A stretch of 64,000 nt of DNA from contig NZ_CP094824.1 in assembly GCF_025561425.1 (NCBI RefSeq), positions 1,798,001 to 1,862,000 on the forward strand. The letters run 5' to 3'. The stretch is from Mammaliicoccus sciuri (GTDB lineage: Bacteria > Bacillota > Bacilli > Staphylococcales > Staphylococcaceae). The translations under genes were made by a program, and so were the position numbers. Below are positions 10,124 to 20,006 of this stretch, one piece after another; positions within the stretch are counted from its first letter, which is position 1, and the number at the start of each line of letters is the position of its first letter. Below the pieces are notes generated by a model. The model was not told where the DNA came from. It ran no database searches and was given only the letters and a program-made list of their open reading frames with translations.

Positions 10124-10955
10124 TTAAATCATCCCTTCTCATTTCTTCTTTAATTCCCTTCGTTTGTTCATCTAGTTTAAGCGCAAAATAATTGGCATCA
10201 TGATAGAACACGAACCAATAATCTTCTTTAATATATCTCTGTAAAAGTCTTTCCTTAGCATTAATAGAATCCATTGGATAATCATCATAGGCTGTAACCC
10301 ATAAAGGGTTCAAATGAGCTAATGTAGGCAAGATATCGGCCATATGCACAGCTTTCATGCCATTACTTTCAATTTCAATGACACTATGACCAGCGCTATG
10401 ACCACCAGTATGTATCATTTTAATGCCTGGAAAGATTTCCATCGAATCTACAAATGTTACAACTTGATGTTCAATACCTTTATAATTTTGTTCCCAATAT
10501 GTAGCACTACTTCTTATATTTGGGGCTCTCAATTCATTCCATTCAATTTGTGATGTATAAATTGTTGCATTTTTAAATACTGATTGACCATCTGCAGTTG
10601 TGAGTCCACAAGCATGATCAAAATGCATATGAGACATCAATACAATATCAATATCATCAATGGTTAAATTAAATTGCTTTAATGAGTTACTAATATCACT
10701 TTCATAAGTTGTACCATAGTTTCTTTTTTGTTTGTCTGTTAATTTACCATTACCTATCCCAGCATCAATTATAATATTGTGTTCATCTGTTTGAACGAAT
10801 ATTGGATGTGTTACGAGAGGTATTTGATTTAGTTCATTAGGCGGATATTTTTTAGTCCACAATGCTTTTGGAACAACACCGAACATTGCACCACCATCCA
10901 TTTGAGTAATACCACCTTGTAATGGACATAATTTAAATTCACCTATATTTAACAA
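10113..10955 (-). CDS. ytnP: YtnP-type metallo-beta-lactamase-fold hydrolase
   Basis: 280 aa from TTG at 10955, which has GGAGGGG about 7 nt upstream; the longer frame to 10970 would start inside that site. The metal motif is intact: MSHMHFDHACG (HxHxDH) at ~110, HTGGHSAGH, VHMADILP and FYHDANY. The family includes lactonases reported to degrade quorum-sensing acyl-homoserine lactones, but substrate here is unproven. It leads a two-gene unit with patB. Confidence 0.83.
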   Translation of the reverse strand: MLNIGEFKLCPLQGGITQMDGGAMFGVVPKALWTKKYPPNELNQIPLVTHPIFVQTDEHNIIIDAGIGNGKLTDKQKRNYGTTYESDISNSLKQFNLTIDDIDIVLMSHMHFDHACGLTTADGQSVFKNATIYTSQIEWNELRAPNIRSSATYWEQNYKGIEHQVVTFVDSMEIFPGIKMIHTGGHSAGHSVIEIESNGMKAVHMADILPTLAHLNPLWVTAYDDYPMDSINAKERLLQRYIKEDYWFVFYHDANYFALKLDEQTKGIKEEMRRDDLIEI

Positions 10956-11045
10956 GAAATTCCCCTCCAATCATTTATTATTGTATCACTATTTAGAGTA
11001 ATGAACATCTTTCATGATTGCTACAACACATTAGTTAATAATGGC

Positions 11046-11083
11046 ATAAAAAAAGAAGTTAGAATCATAACGATTCCAACTTC
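11046..11083 (-). terminator. Terminator after trmB
   Basis: GAAGTTGGAATC pairs with GATTCTAACTTC on the minus strand with one mismatch over a 5-nt loop and is followed by TTTTTTT. It abuts the trmB stop codon. Confidence 0.85.
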
Positions 11084-11084
11084 A

Positions 11085-11720
11085 TTATTTAAAGCTTGCT
11101 TCCATACGATAGATTCTAAAACCTCTACTAGAGAATTTATCTTCATATTCAGTACGGATACTATCTTCAGGCTCTTCTTCATGTAAATTCAAATTAATAT
11201 AATCAAATGACATACCATATTGAGACATACTTTCTAAACTATACTCAAATAATCCTTGATTATCTGTTTTGAAATGTATTTGCCCATCTTTTTTCAAAAT
11301 GTGCTGATAAATTTCTAAAAAGCTAGAAAAAGTTAATCTTCTTTTAGCATGTCTTGTCTTTGGCCATGGATCTGAAAAGTTCAAATAAATTCTAGAAACT
11401 TCATTTTCAACAAAATACTCTGTTAATAATTTAGCATCTTGATTAATCAATTTAATATTGTTTAATTCCATTTCTTTAACTTTTTCAAGAACACGGACCA
11501 TAACATTTTTATCTTTTTCAATTGCTACGTAATTGATATTAGAATTTTGTTTAGCCGTCTCAGTAATAAATCTACCCATACCAGTTCCGACTTCAATATG
11601 AATGGGTTGATCTTTATCAAACCATTCCGCCATCTTATATTGATGATTAAGATCTACATCTACTATATTGGGATGATCCTTTAAGAAATCGTCAGCCCAA
11701 GGTTTATTTCTCATTCTCAT
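11085..11720 (-). CDS. trmB: tRNA (guanine-N7-)-methyltransferase TrmB
   Basis: 211 aa. SAM-dependent Rossmann methyltransferase that makes m7G46 in tRNA. SAM site [12 protein letters not shown] at ~41; [12 protein letters not shown]; the family hallmark [17 protein letters not shown] at ~118-134; and C-terminal [12 protein letters not shown]. Length is normal. GGAGT lies 9 nt before the ATG. The ytmP-like gene is 14 nt upstream on the same strand, so the two are likely one transcript, as in other staphylococci and bacilli. Confidence 0.95.
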   Translation of the reverse strand: MRMRNKPWADDFLKDHPNIVDVDLNHQYKMAEWFDKDQPIHIEVGTGMGRFITETAKQNSNINYVAIEKDKNVMVRVLEKVKEMELNNIKLINQDAKLLTEYFVENEVSRIYLNFSDPWPKTRHAKRRLTFSSFLEIYQHILKKDGQIHFKTDNQGLFEYSLESMSQYGMSFDYINLNLHEEEPEDSIRTEYEDKFSSRGFRIYRMEASFK

Positions 11721-11733
11721 TCAAAGTTACTCC

Positions 11734-12525
11734 TTATATAAATACATTTCTTGTCATCACTTCATTTAAGAAGTGTAACCAATCATTCATATCTTTATAA
11801 CGTTTTTTCTCTTCATACCATTCTACCATTGCGATAGCTTGAATCAATGTATACCACTTCATACGTTTCTTTAAATCGTGCGTATCGTTAATGCCATACA
11901 TACTTAGCCAATCTGACCAATCTTTCTCATCAACATAAGTATATAAAATCATTCCGATATCAATAGCTGGATCTGCAATCATTGCACCTTCCCAATCTAC
12001 TAAGAAAAGTTCATCTTGATCAGATAAAAGCCAATTATTGTGATTCACATCTCCATGTATGACTGTATAGAACCTACTGTCTAGAGTTGGCATGTTATCT
12101 TCTAAATATAACAATGCCTTTCTCACAGTGCGGTTAGACAATACATGTCGTGACAATGAGCTGTTAATTTTATTAAATAAAATCTCTGGATGCATAGGTT
12201 TCATTTTCATACGTTTAAGCATATTTAATAATTGTTTAGAAGAATGTATTTTTTTAAGAAGTTTGGCAACACGGTTAGAATTCATTTCATCTTGGACTAA
12301 CTCTCTACCATTTTTCCAATGTTGTGCAGTTACAACTTCTCCTGTTTCAATTCTTTTTGTCCAAACTAATTTCGGCACGATACCTTCAGCAGATAATGCT
12401 GTTAAGAAAGGACTTGAATTACGTTTTAGGAAGAGCTTGCGGCCATCTTGTTCTGCCATATATGCTTCACCAGATGCACCACCTGCTGAGTCTAATGTCC
12501 ATCCTAATTGATAAAAATGTTCCAA
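11734..12525 (-). CDS. ytmP: YtmP-type phosphotransferase (APH/choline-kinase fold)
   Basis: 263 aa from TTG at 12525, with GAGGTGG upstream. The open frame extends to 12585 but those codons lie inside a terminator hairpin. The aminoglycoside/choline kinase fold is recognisable: SAGGASGEAYMAEQDGRKLFLKR (ATP loop and Lys), VIHGDVNHNNWLL (catalytic Asp and Asn, ~170-182) and FLVDWEGAMIADPAIDIG (metal Asp). Substrate unknown. It precedes trmB in the same unit. Confidence 0.85.
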   Translation of the reverse strand: MEHFYQLGWTLDSAGGASGEAYMAEQDGRKLFLKRNSSPFLTALSAEGIVPKLVWTKRIETGEVVTAQHWKNGRELVQDEMNSNRVAKLLKKIHSSKQLLNMLKRMKMKPMHPEILFNKINSSLSRHVLSNRTVRKALLYLEDNMPTLDSRFYTVIHGDVNHNNWLLSDQDELFLVDWEGAMIADPAIDIGMILYTYVDEKDWSDWLSMYGINDTHDLKKRMKWYTLIQAIAMVEWYEEKKRYKDMNDWLHFLNEVMTRNVFI

Positions 12526-12554
12526 CCTATCCACCTCACTTTCAATAAAAGAAA

Positions 12555-12590
12555 AAGAAAAAGACTCAAGAATATTCTTTTTCAAGAGTC
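12555..12590 (-). terminator. Probable terminator after dat
   Basis: GACTC and GAGTC flank the palindrome AAGAATATTCTT. On the minus strand the hairpin is followed by TTTTTCTTTTTC. It lies about 200 nt after the dat stop; the stem has mismatches, so it is weaker than its neighbours. The space 12591-12788 shows nothing else I recognise. Confidence 0.6.
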
Positions 12591-12788
12591 ATATTTTAAT
12601 CTTAAAAATTTTTGTTTAATTTTTGTAATTTTAGTGCGCTTGATTTAAATTTTATTATCTTTCGGTTAAGATTTCAACCTCATAAATGAAAACTTTCGAG
12701 TATTTTGAACCTATTCATATACAATAAGTCTTATAAATTCAGTATCCACTTGAATTACTTAAGATATTAAAATTACACTAAAAAATTT

Positions 12789-13637
12789 TTATGATTTTGA
12801 CTCTATATAATTATTAAATGCATTTTGTAATTGCTTCGTAATTTGTCCGACTTTTCCGTCACCTATTTTTTGATCATTTACTTTCACAACTGGCATTACT
12901 TCAATAGATGTACTTGAAATAATCACTTCATCTGCATCATTTAAGAAATCTAATGTAAATGATTCTTCAATAAATGGAATATTTAGATCTTCGGCTAATT
13001 CTTTTATAACACGTCTCGTAATCCCGTTAAGGATTAAATTATTTGCAGGATGTGTATAAATTTTGCCATCTTTAATCGCATAAACGTTACTTGAACTACC
13101 TTCTGTAACTGTTTCGCCTCTATGCATGATTGCTTCAGCTGCATCGTTTTGTGTAGCTTTCTCTTTTGCTAACACGTTACCTAATAAGTTTAAGCTCTTA
13201 ATATCACATCTCAACCATCTGATATCTTCAACTGTAATAGCTTTGACACCATTTTCTAATTCGTCGTATGGTCTGTCATAGCTTTTAGAGAATGCTGAGA
13301 ATACAGGCTTTGTACTCGCATCAGGAAACGGATGGTTTCGAGGTGCAACACCACGTGTCACTTGAATATATACGCCACCATTTACAACATTATTCTTTGC
13401 TGCTAATTCTTTTGTTACTTCTGTTAAACCTCCAACAGAATACGCGTCTAAATTAAGTCCGATTTCTTTCGCACTTCTAAATAATCTTTCATAGTGCTCT
13501 TTAGATGTGAATACTTTACCATCATATATACGTATGTATTCGTATATGCCATCACCAAAGTTATAACCTCTATCAGAATAGCTAACCTTACTTTCAGATT
13601 CATCAACAAACTCATCATTTATATAAATATAACTCAT
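12789..13637 (-). CDS. dat: D-amino-acid aminotransferase
   Basis: 282 aa, fold-type IV PLP enzyme. [36 protein letters not shown] is the classic N-terminus (shown in part: [13 protein letters not shown]). The PLP lysine is in [15 protein letters not shown] at ~145, and [13 protein letters not shown] follows. It interconverts D-alanine and D-glutamate, feeding peptidoglycan precursors. Start and pepV stop overlap (ATGA), the usual staphylococcal pairing. Confidence 0.93.
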   Translation of the reverse strand: MSYIYINDEFVDESESKVSYSDRGYNFGDGIYEYIRIYDGKVFTSKEHYERLFRSAKEIGLNLDAYSVGGLTEVTKELAAKNNVVNGGVYIQVTRGVAPRNHPFPDASTKPVFSAFSKSYDRPYDELENGVKAITVEDIRWLRCDIKSLNLLGNVLAKEKATQNDAAEAIMHRGETVTEGSSSNVYAIKDGKIYTHPANNLILNGITRRVIKELAEDLNIPFIEESFTLDFLNDADEVIISSTSIEVMPVVKVNDQKIGDGKVGQITKQLQNAFNNYIESKS

Positions 13638-15052
13638 TCATCATCACCCTTTACACAGACATTGTATATAGCTTCTAAATAAATTGCAGTTGCATTAAAT
13701 AATTGTTTTTTTGTGATATATTCATTTTTTTTGTGCATTAAATCTTCAGAATCTTTAAACATGGCACCGAATGCCACACCTTTATCTAAGTTTCTAGCAT
13801 ATGTCCCACCACCAATTGTATACGGCTCGGATTGATCACCTGTTTGATTGCGATATGCTGATAATAGTTTTTCAATGAATGGATCATTTTTATCTACATA
13901 ATGTGGAACTTGGTGTTTATCCATTTCAATGTCGAAGCCTTTTTCTTTCACTTCTTCAGAAAAACGAGACATTGATTGGTCGAAATTAAAGCCTTCTGGA
14001 TATCTTAAATTAATACCAAATTGACCACCATCTACATCTGTATAACTCATAATACCTGTATTAGTCGTCACTTCACCCATTTCTTCAGTAGCAAATTTCA
14101 TACCCATTTTTTCACCTTTTGGAGAATCAACTAAATATTCATTTGCAAATTTTACGTATGAGCTCGCGTATTTATCTAAATTTAATTCATTTAAGAATTG
14201 AATAAGGTATAAACCAGCATTCACACCTAATGTAGGATCCATACCATGAGCTGATTTACCGTGAACAACGATGTTTAAGAATCCTTCATCAATTGTTGTT
14301 TCGCCTTCAATCTCATGTTCATTTAAAAATGATTCAAATTTCTGTACAACATTTGTCATTTGTTCTTTGATAAGTAATTTAGCTTGTGCAGTATCAGGTA
14401 CCATATTGAATCTTTCACCTGAGAAGAATGCTTTCAGTTCTACTTCAGGCTCATCATTATCTTCCACATATCCAGATTGAACGATGTTAAATGTTACAAT
14501 CCCTTTTTCTCCATGGATTAGAGGGAATTCTGCATCTGGTGCAAAACCAACTGAAGGCATTTCTTCAGTTTCAAAATAACGATCTGTACATTTCCAATCA
14601 GATTCTTCGTCAGTACCTACAATAATATGTATTCTTTTTTTCCATTCGACTTTCATGTCTTCAAGTATCTTAACGGCATAGTATGCTGCTATTGTTGGTC
14701 CTTTGTCATCAAGTGTACCTCTCGCAATAATTGCATCTTCTGTTTCTACAGGTTCAAACGGATTAGAATCCCATCCAGCACCTGCTGGCACAACATCAAC
14801 ATGGCAAAGTATACCTAATAAATCGTCACCTTTACCCGCTTCAATTCTACCTGCAATATTGTCTATATCAACATGAGAAAATCCATCTCTTTCACCTAAC
14901 TTGTACATATAATTTAACGCTTCTTTCGGACCTGGTCCAACTGGCGCATCGTATGTACTTGCTGCATCATCTCTTACACTTTCGATGCTTAGTAGCCCCT
15001 TTAAATCATTTATAATATCTTCTTCATATTCTTTAACTTTATTTCTCCACAT
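13634..15052 (-). CDS. pepV: Dipeptidase PepV (M20 family)
   Basis: 472 aa. Two-domain M20 metallopeptidase. Zinc ligands: [12 protein letters not shown] (His, Asp), GTLDDKGP (bridging Asp), [10 protein letters not shown] (catalytic Glu and ligand), FAPDAEFP (Asp). The lid domain lies in the middle (~180-370), with KSAHGMDP. The final [10 protein letters not shown] is typical of PepV. It cleaves dipeptides, and in lactobacilli has beta-Ala dipeptidase activity. Start at [10 protein letters not shown] with AGAGATGA upstream. It leads the pepV-dat unit. Confidence 0.92.
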   Translation of the reverse strand: MWRNKVKEYEEDIINDLKGLLSIESVRDDAASTYDAPVGPGPKEALNYMYKLGERDGFSHVDIDNIAGRIEAGKGDDLLGILCHVDVVPAGAGWDSNPFEPVETEDAIIARGTLDDKGPTIAAYYAVKILEDMKVEWKKRIHIIVGTDEESDWKCTDRYFETEEMPSVGFAPDAEFPLIHGEKGIVTFNIVQSGYVEDNDEPEVELKAFFSGERFNMVPDTAQAKLLIKEQMTNVVQKFESFLNEHEIEGETTIDEGFLNIVVHGKSAHGMDPTLGVNAGLYLIQFLNELNLDKYASSYVKFANEYLVDSPKGEKMGMKFATEEMGEVTTNTGIMSYTDVDGGQFGINLRYPEGFNFDQSMSRFSEEVKEKGFDIEMDKHQVPHYVDKNDPFIEKLLSAYRNQTGDQSEPYTIGGGTYARNLDKGVAFGAMFKDSEDLMHKKNEYITKKQLFNATAIYLEAIYNVCVKGDDE

Positions 15053-15244
15053 CGAAAATCATCTCTTTCTTAACTTGAATAGTTATCTATATAATACATG
15101 ATATTTTTGTAAATATAAAATAGAATTACCGATAAATTTTTAATTTTTTATGCGAAAAGTTATTTCCTTTTACGTACGACTAAAATCTTATATATAATTA
15201 TTTTTTTGAATCTTATTATTTCCCGACATGACAAAAGTTGTTAA

Positions 15245-15280
15245 CAAAAAAACTAGGACAAATAAGTTGCCCTAGTTTTA
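15245..15280 (-). terminator. Terminator after the YtxH-type gene
   Basis: AAACTAGGGCAA pairs with TTGTCCTAGTTT with one mismatch, and TTTTTTTG follows on the minus strand. Confidence 0.85.
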
Positions 15281-15305
15281 GCCAATATTGACCATAAGAA
15301 GAAAA

Positions 15306-15731
15306 TTATTTCTTCAAGTCTTCTTCTGTAACAACTCTTAAATTGTTGTTGGCTGTTCCGCCTTCATCATCAAATTTAGCTTCTCTTTGTTCAGTTGGCT
15401 CTTGATTTTCTTTTTTTAGACGAGATTTAGCATTTGATGCATAACCTTTTGGATCTTCTTTTGCTTTTTGGAATTCATTTTTTGCTTTTTCTTTAGCTGA
15501 CTCTTTATAAGAAGTTGGATCTTCTTTATATTTTGAGTACTCGTCTTGTGCTTTACCTTTTAGTTCATTTGCTTTTTGTTTAGCATTTTCTTTGTAATTC
15601 TCTGGATCTTCTTTATATTTCCCGTATTCATTTTTTAATTTATCTCGATTTTCTTTTTTAGATAAGACAACTGCTGCTGCAGTTCCCCCTAATACTACTA
15701 ACGTTCTAAATAATCCTGCTTTTTTAGCCAT
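15306..15731 (-). CDS. YtxH-domain protein with KEDP helical repeats
   Basis: 141 aa. A short hydrophobic N-terminus (LFRTLVVLGGTAAAVVLSKK) is followed by a highly charged helical region. A motif of about 23 residues recurs three times: KYKEDPENYKENAKQKA, KYKEDPTSYKESAKEKA, KAKEDPKGYASNAKSRL. The last ~35 residues are acidic and probably disordered. YtxH-type proteins are membrane-associated and often stress-induced, but no biochemical role is known. GAGGTGG site. It stands alone between two terminated units. Confidence 0.8.
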   Translation of the reverse strand: MAKKAGLFRTLVVLGGTAAAVVLSKKENRDKLKNEYGKYKEDPENYKENAKQKANELKGKAQDEYSKYKEDPTSYKESAKEKAKNEFQKAKEDPKGYASNAKSRLKKENQEPTEQREAKFDDEGGTANNNLRVVTEEDLKK

Positions 15732-15794
15732 TTGTATCCACCTCTATTTAGTTAATAGTTATTATATTACCCAAAGGAAATCTTTCTAAACATT

Positions 15795-16505
15795 TTAAAC
15801 AGATAAATTTAAAAGTTTAAAATCTTCTTCTAACAAATGTCTATACTCACCAAGTTCTAAACGTTTATCAAGTTCTAAATCAGCAATTTGAACGCGTTTT
15901 AAATAAGTCACTTCACAACCAATCGCATGAAACATTCGCTTAACTTGGTGAAATTTGCCTTCGTAAATCGTAACGTAAGCTATCGACTCTTCTCCATTTT
16001 CTATAATTTTTAATTCACTTGGAGAAGACGTAAAGTCACCTAAATCAATGCCTGCTTTAAAAATATCTATTGCATCATCTGAAATATGTCCAGATACTTC
16101 AGCATAATACTTTTTAGCGACTTTTTGTTTTGGACTCATAAGTTGATGGGAGAATTTACCATCATTTGTTAAAAGTAATAAACCTTCTGTATCTTTATCT
16201 AAACGCCCAACCGGGAATAAGTCTAAATGCATATATTCTGGGACAATATCAATGACTGTTTCATGTTCATCATCTTCAGTTGCTGAAACGAATCCTGCTG
16301 GCTTATTCATCATTAAATAGACAACTGGTTCATATTCTATCGGAATATCATCGAATGTTATAACATCTTCTTCTGGATTAATATGCATTTCTGGTTTCTT
16401 AACGATTTCATCATTAACGGAAACAAGATTTTTCTTTAGAAACTTTTTAACTTCTTTTCTTGTTCCGATACCTGAATTTGCTAAAAATTTATCTAATCTC
16501 ATCAT
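15795..16505 (-). CDS. RsuA/RluB-family pseudouridine synthase
   Basis: 236 aa. N-terminal S4 RNA-binding domain (MRLDKFLANSGIGTRKEVKKFL), then the catalytic domain with VGRLDKDTEGLLLLTNDG around residue 100; that Asp is the nucleophile. KYYAEVSG and FHQVKRMFHAIGCEV complete the family pattern. It makes a pseudouridine in rRNA; whether 16S or 23S cannot be read from the sequence. A second ATG sits at 16502. The start overlaps the end of the flippase gene, so the pair is coupled. Confidence 0.88.
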   Translation of the reverse strand: MMRLDKFLANSGIGTRKEVKKFLKKNLVSVNDEIVKKPEMHINPEEDVITFDDIPIEYEPVVYLMMNKPAGFVSATEDDEHETVIDIVPEYMHLDLFPVGRLDKDTEGLLLLTNDGKFSHQLMSPKQKVAKKYYAEVSGHISDDAIDIFKAGIDLGDFTSSPSELKIIENGEESIAYVTIYEGKFHQVKRMFHAIGCEVTYLKRVQIADLELDKRLELGEYRHLLEEDFKLLNLSV

Positions 16506-18139
16506 TTACACCACTTAATTTTGCGTCTAATTTTTGCAGTTAAATCACCTAAAAATTCATCTGCTAAACGTGAACGCATTGTTAAATAACCATATACAAT
16601 TACACCTACACATCCGCCTACAATAAGTGTGATAAGCGCACCTAATTTAGATGTTGGATCAATAATTAATGACACAATAAAGTAACTTAACTCGACGAAT
16701 AACACCATGATTATAGTATAGAAAGTAATTCTTAACGTATGGTAAATTGTGATATTAAATTTAAAGTCTGCATATTTATATAGAACTACACAATTTAAGA
16801 TAACAGCTACTAATAATGCGATTGCCGTACCAATAACAGCACCTAACGTATGGAATAACATAATTAGTGGTAAGTTTATAACTGCTTTAATAACCAATGA
16901 AGTGATAACGATCCATACTGTTAAGGCTTGTTTATCAATACCTTGTAACATTGAAGCTGTTACAGATAATAATGCGATTAAAATACTAACTGGCGCATAC
17001 CAGAATAATATTTCTGTACCCATTGGATTATAACTATAGAACACGTTATATAAAGGCTGTGCTAATACCATAATGCCAAGAGATGCTGGAACTGTTAAAT
17101 ATAATAATACGCCTAATGATTTTCTAATTTGATGATGCATTGCATCAATTCTACCTGAATTGTAAGTATTCGTTATAAATGGCACTAAACTTATTGCAAA
17201 TCCTGCTGCAAGAGATGTTGGAATCATAACAATTTTATTAGTTGTCATACTCAGCATTGTGAAATAAATATCTTGTAATTCACTGCCTACCCCCGCCATC
17301 GCTAACCCAGTATTATGTGTAAACTGGTCGATTAAGTTTATAATCGGGAAACATAAACTTACTATTACAAATGGAATACTGTATTTAATAATTTCTTTAT
17401 ATATTTTGATATACGACACATCAATATCGCTAGTATCTTGTTCAACTTCTGCTTTTATTAAATGTCTTCTCTTCATCCAAAAATAAAGTAAAGTCAGTAA
17501 TGCGATAATTGCACCGATACCAGCAGCAAATGTTGCAACTTGGTTGGCCATTAACACAGTACCATCCATGACATTTAATACGATATAACTTCCGCCAAGT
17601 ATAAATGCGATACGTGCTACTTGTTCAGTTACTTCAGATACAGCTGTAGGACCCATTGAATTAAATCCTTGGAAGATCCCTCTCCATGTTGCGAGTAATG
17701 GAATAAATAATACTACAAAACTTATTGTTCTAATAACAGTTGTAATATCTTCTATACCCCAACCACCTTCTATACCACCTTTATTTGCTAAAGTTAATTG
17801 AGCAATAGTTGGTGATAAGAAATAAAGTAATAAAAATCCGATAAATCCTGATACCGTCATAACTAAAAAGCTTGACCGGTACAATTTTCTACTTACTTTA
17901 TAAGCACCTAATGCGTTATATTTAGATACATATTTCGCAGCTGCTAAAGGAACGCCCGCAGTTGCTATTGTTATCATGATTGTGTATGGTTGATAAGCAT
18001 ATGTAAATGGGGCAAGATTTTTTTCATCGCCTATAATAGCGTAAAAAGGTATTAAATAAAGAATACCAATTACTTTTGTTATTAAAATACTTGCAGTAAG
18101 TAGGAAGGTTCCCCTTACTAGCGCTTTACTTTCTGACAT
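16502..18139 (-). CDS. murJ: MOP-superfamily lipid II flippase MurJ (YtgP type)
   Basis: 545 aa with about 14 transmembrane segments. N-terminal RGTFLLTASILITKVIGILYLIPF and the segment PLAAAKYVSKYNALG match the YtgP/MurJ branch, which carries lipid II across the membrane in staphylococci. The C-terminus is basic (KIRRKIKWCK). AGGGATG precedes the ATG. The end overlaps the pseudouridine synthase by 4 nt. Exporters of teichoic-acid or capsule precursors are related, but length and synteny favour MurJ. Confidence 0.88.
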   Translation of the reverse strand: MSESKALVRGTFLLTASILITKVIGILYLIPFYAIIGDEKNLAPFTYAYQPYTIMITIATAGVPLAAAKYVSKYNALGAYKVSRKLYRSSFLVMTVSGFIGFLLLYFLSPTIAQLTLANKGGIEGGWGIEDITTVIRTISFVVLFIPLLATWRGIFQGFNSMGPTAVSEVTEQVARIAFILGGSYIVLNVMDGTVLMANQVATFAAGIGAIIALLTLLYFWMKRRHLIKAEVEQDTSDIDVSYIKIYKEIIKYSIPFVIVSLCFPIINLIDQFTHNTGLAMAGVGSELQDIYFTMLSMTTNKIVMIPTSLAAGFAISLVPFITNTYNSGRIDAMHHQIRKSLGVLLYLTVPASLGIMVLAQPLYNVFYSYNPMGTEILFWYAPVSILIALLSVTASMLQGIDKQALTVWIVITSLVIKAVINLPLIMLFHTLGAVIGTAIALLVAVILNCVVLYKYADFKFNITIYHTLRITFYTIIMVLFVELSYFIVSLIIDPTSKLGALITLIVGGCVGVIVYGYLTMRSRLADEFLGDLTAKIRRKIKWCK

Positions 18140-18258
18140 AATTTCATCCCTATCTAATTTACTTTTAAATTTAATAATAACAGGTTTATTTCCATTCTAC
18201 TACTTTTTTAAAGACACATTATTCGTTAAAATATTATTACATCGACTTATGGAGGTAA

Positions 18259-19520
<1,262 letters not shown>

Positions 19521-19565
19521 AATTCTTTAGCATGCATATAGTTTGGTGTTTGTTATGTGGTGTAA

Positions 19566-19600
19566 GTAGTTACAAAACTACTTGGAATTGTTACTAACTC
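19566..19600 (+). repeat. Diverged single class-B hairpin unit
   Basis: AGTTACAAAACTACTTGGAA then TTGTTACTA keeps both arms of class B (TTACAAAACT and TGTTACTA) at the array spacing, with a changed centre. Between the frameshifted flavoprotein and its terminator. Confidence 0.55.
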
Positions 19601-19628
19601 TAAACAATATTATACTCACACATATTTT

Positions 19629-19660
19629 AAGGCTGAGACATTTAAAAATGTCTCAGCCTT
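19629..19660. terminator. Bidirectional terminator, flavoprotein and rhodanese
   Basis: AAGGCTGAGACATTT and its complement ending TCTCAGCCTT make a ~13-bp stem between convergent genes. Confidence 0.9.
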
Positions 19661-19673
19661 ATCTATTTCTTCA

Positions 19674-19985
19674 TTAAACTCTTTTGTTTTCTAAACCATC
19701 GTCGCCCCACTCATTCATGCCGCCTTCTACGTTCACTGCATCAATGTCGTGGTCATTTAAATAATCAACTACTCGAGCACTTCTAACGCCACCTGCACAT
19801 ACAATATAATATGTTTGGTCTTTATTGAAATGATTTAATTCATCTGGAATTTCTCCCATTGGAATATGTTTAGCGCCAGGGATTACACCTAATGCTACTT
19901 CATGATCTTCTCTCACATCAACTATATTAATTGGACTATTAGATGTAATTTTTTCTGCTAATTCTGTTACTGTAATTTCTTTCAT
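19674..19985 (-). CDS. Rhodanese-like single-domain protein
   Basis: 103 aa from the ATG at 19985; a GTG one codon earlier is also open. AGGAG lies 10 nt upstream. NIVDVREDHEVALGVIPGAKHIPMGEI and the active-site loop VCAGGVRSARV (Cys near 65) match cytosolic rhodaneses. It carries persulfide sulfur or acts in thiol stress; partner unknown. It follows leuS on the same strand after a 19-nt gap, so it may be read through from the T-box-controlled transcript. Confidence 0.88.
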   Translation of the reverse strand: MKEITVTELAEKITSNSPINIVDVREDHEVALGVIPGAKHIPMGEIPDELNHFNKDQTYYIVCAGGVRSARVVDYLNDHDIDAVNVEGGMNEWGDDGLENKRV

Positions 19986-20006
19986 CACTAGAACACTCCT
20001 AATCGA

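Noticed and set aside
12092-12511. 139-codon + strand frame
   Set aside because: Antisense to the ytmP-like gene, without ribosome site; a by-product of codon bias.
12525-12585. N-terminal extension of the YtmP-like protein
   Set aside because: The extra 20 codons lie in the dat terminator hairpin and the ribosome site sits before the TTG at 12525.
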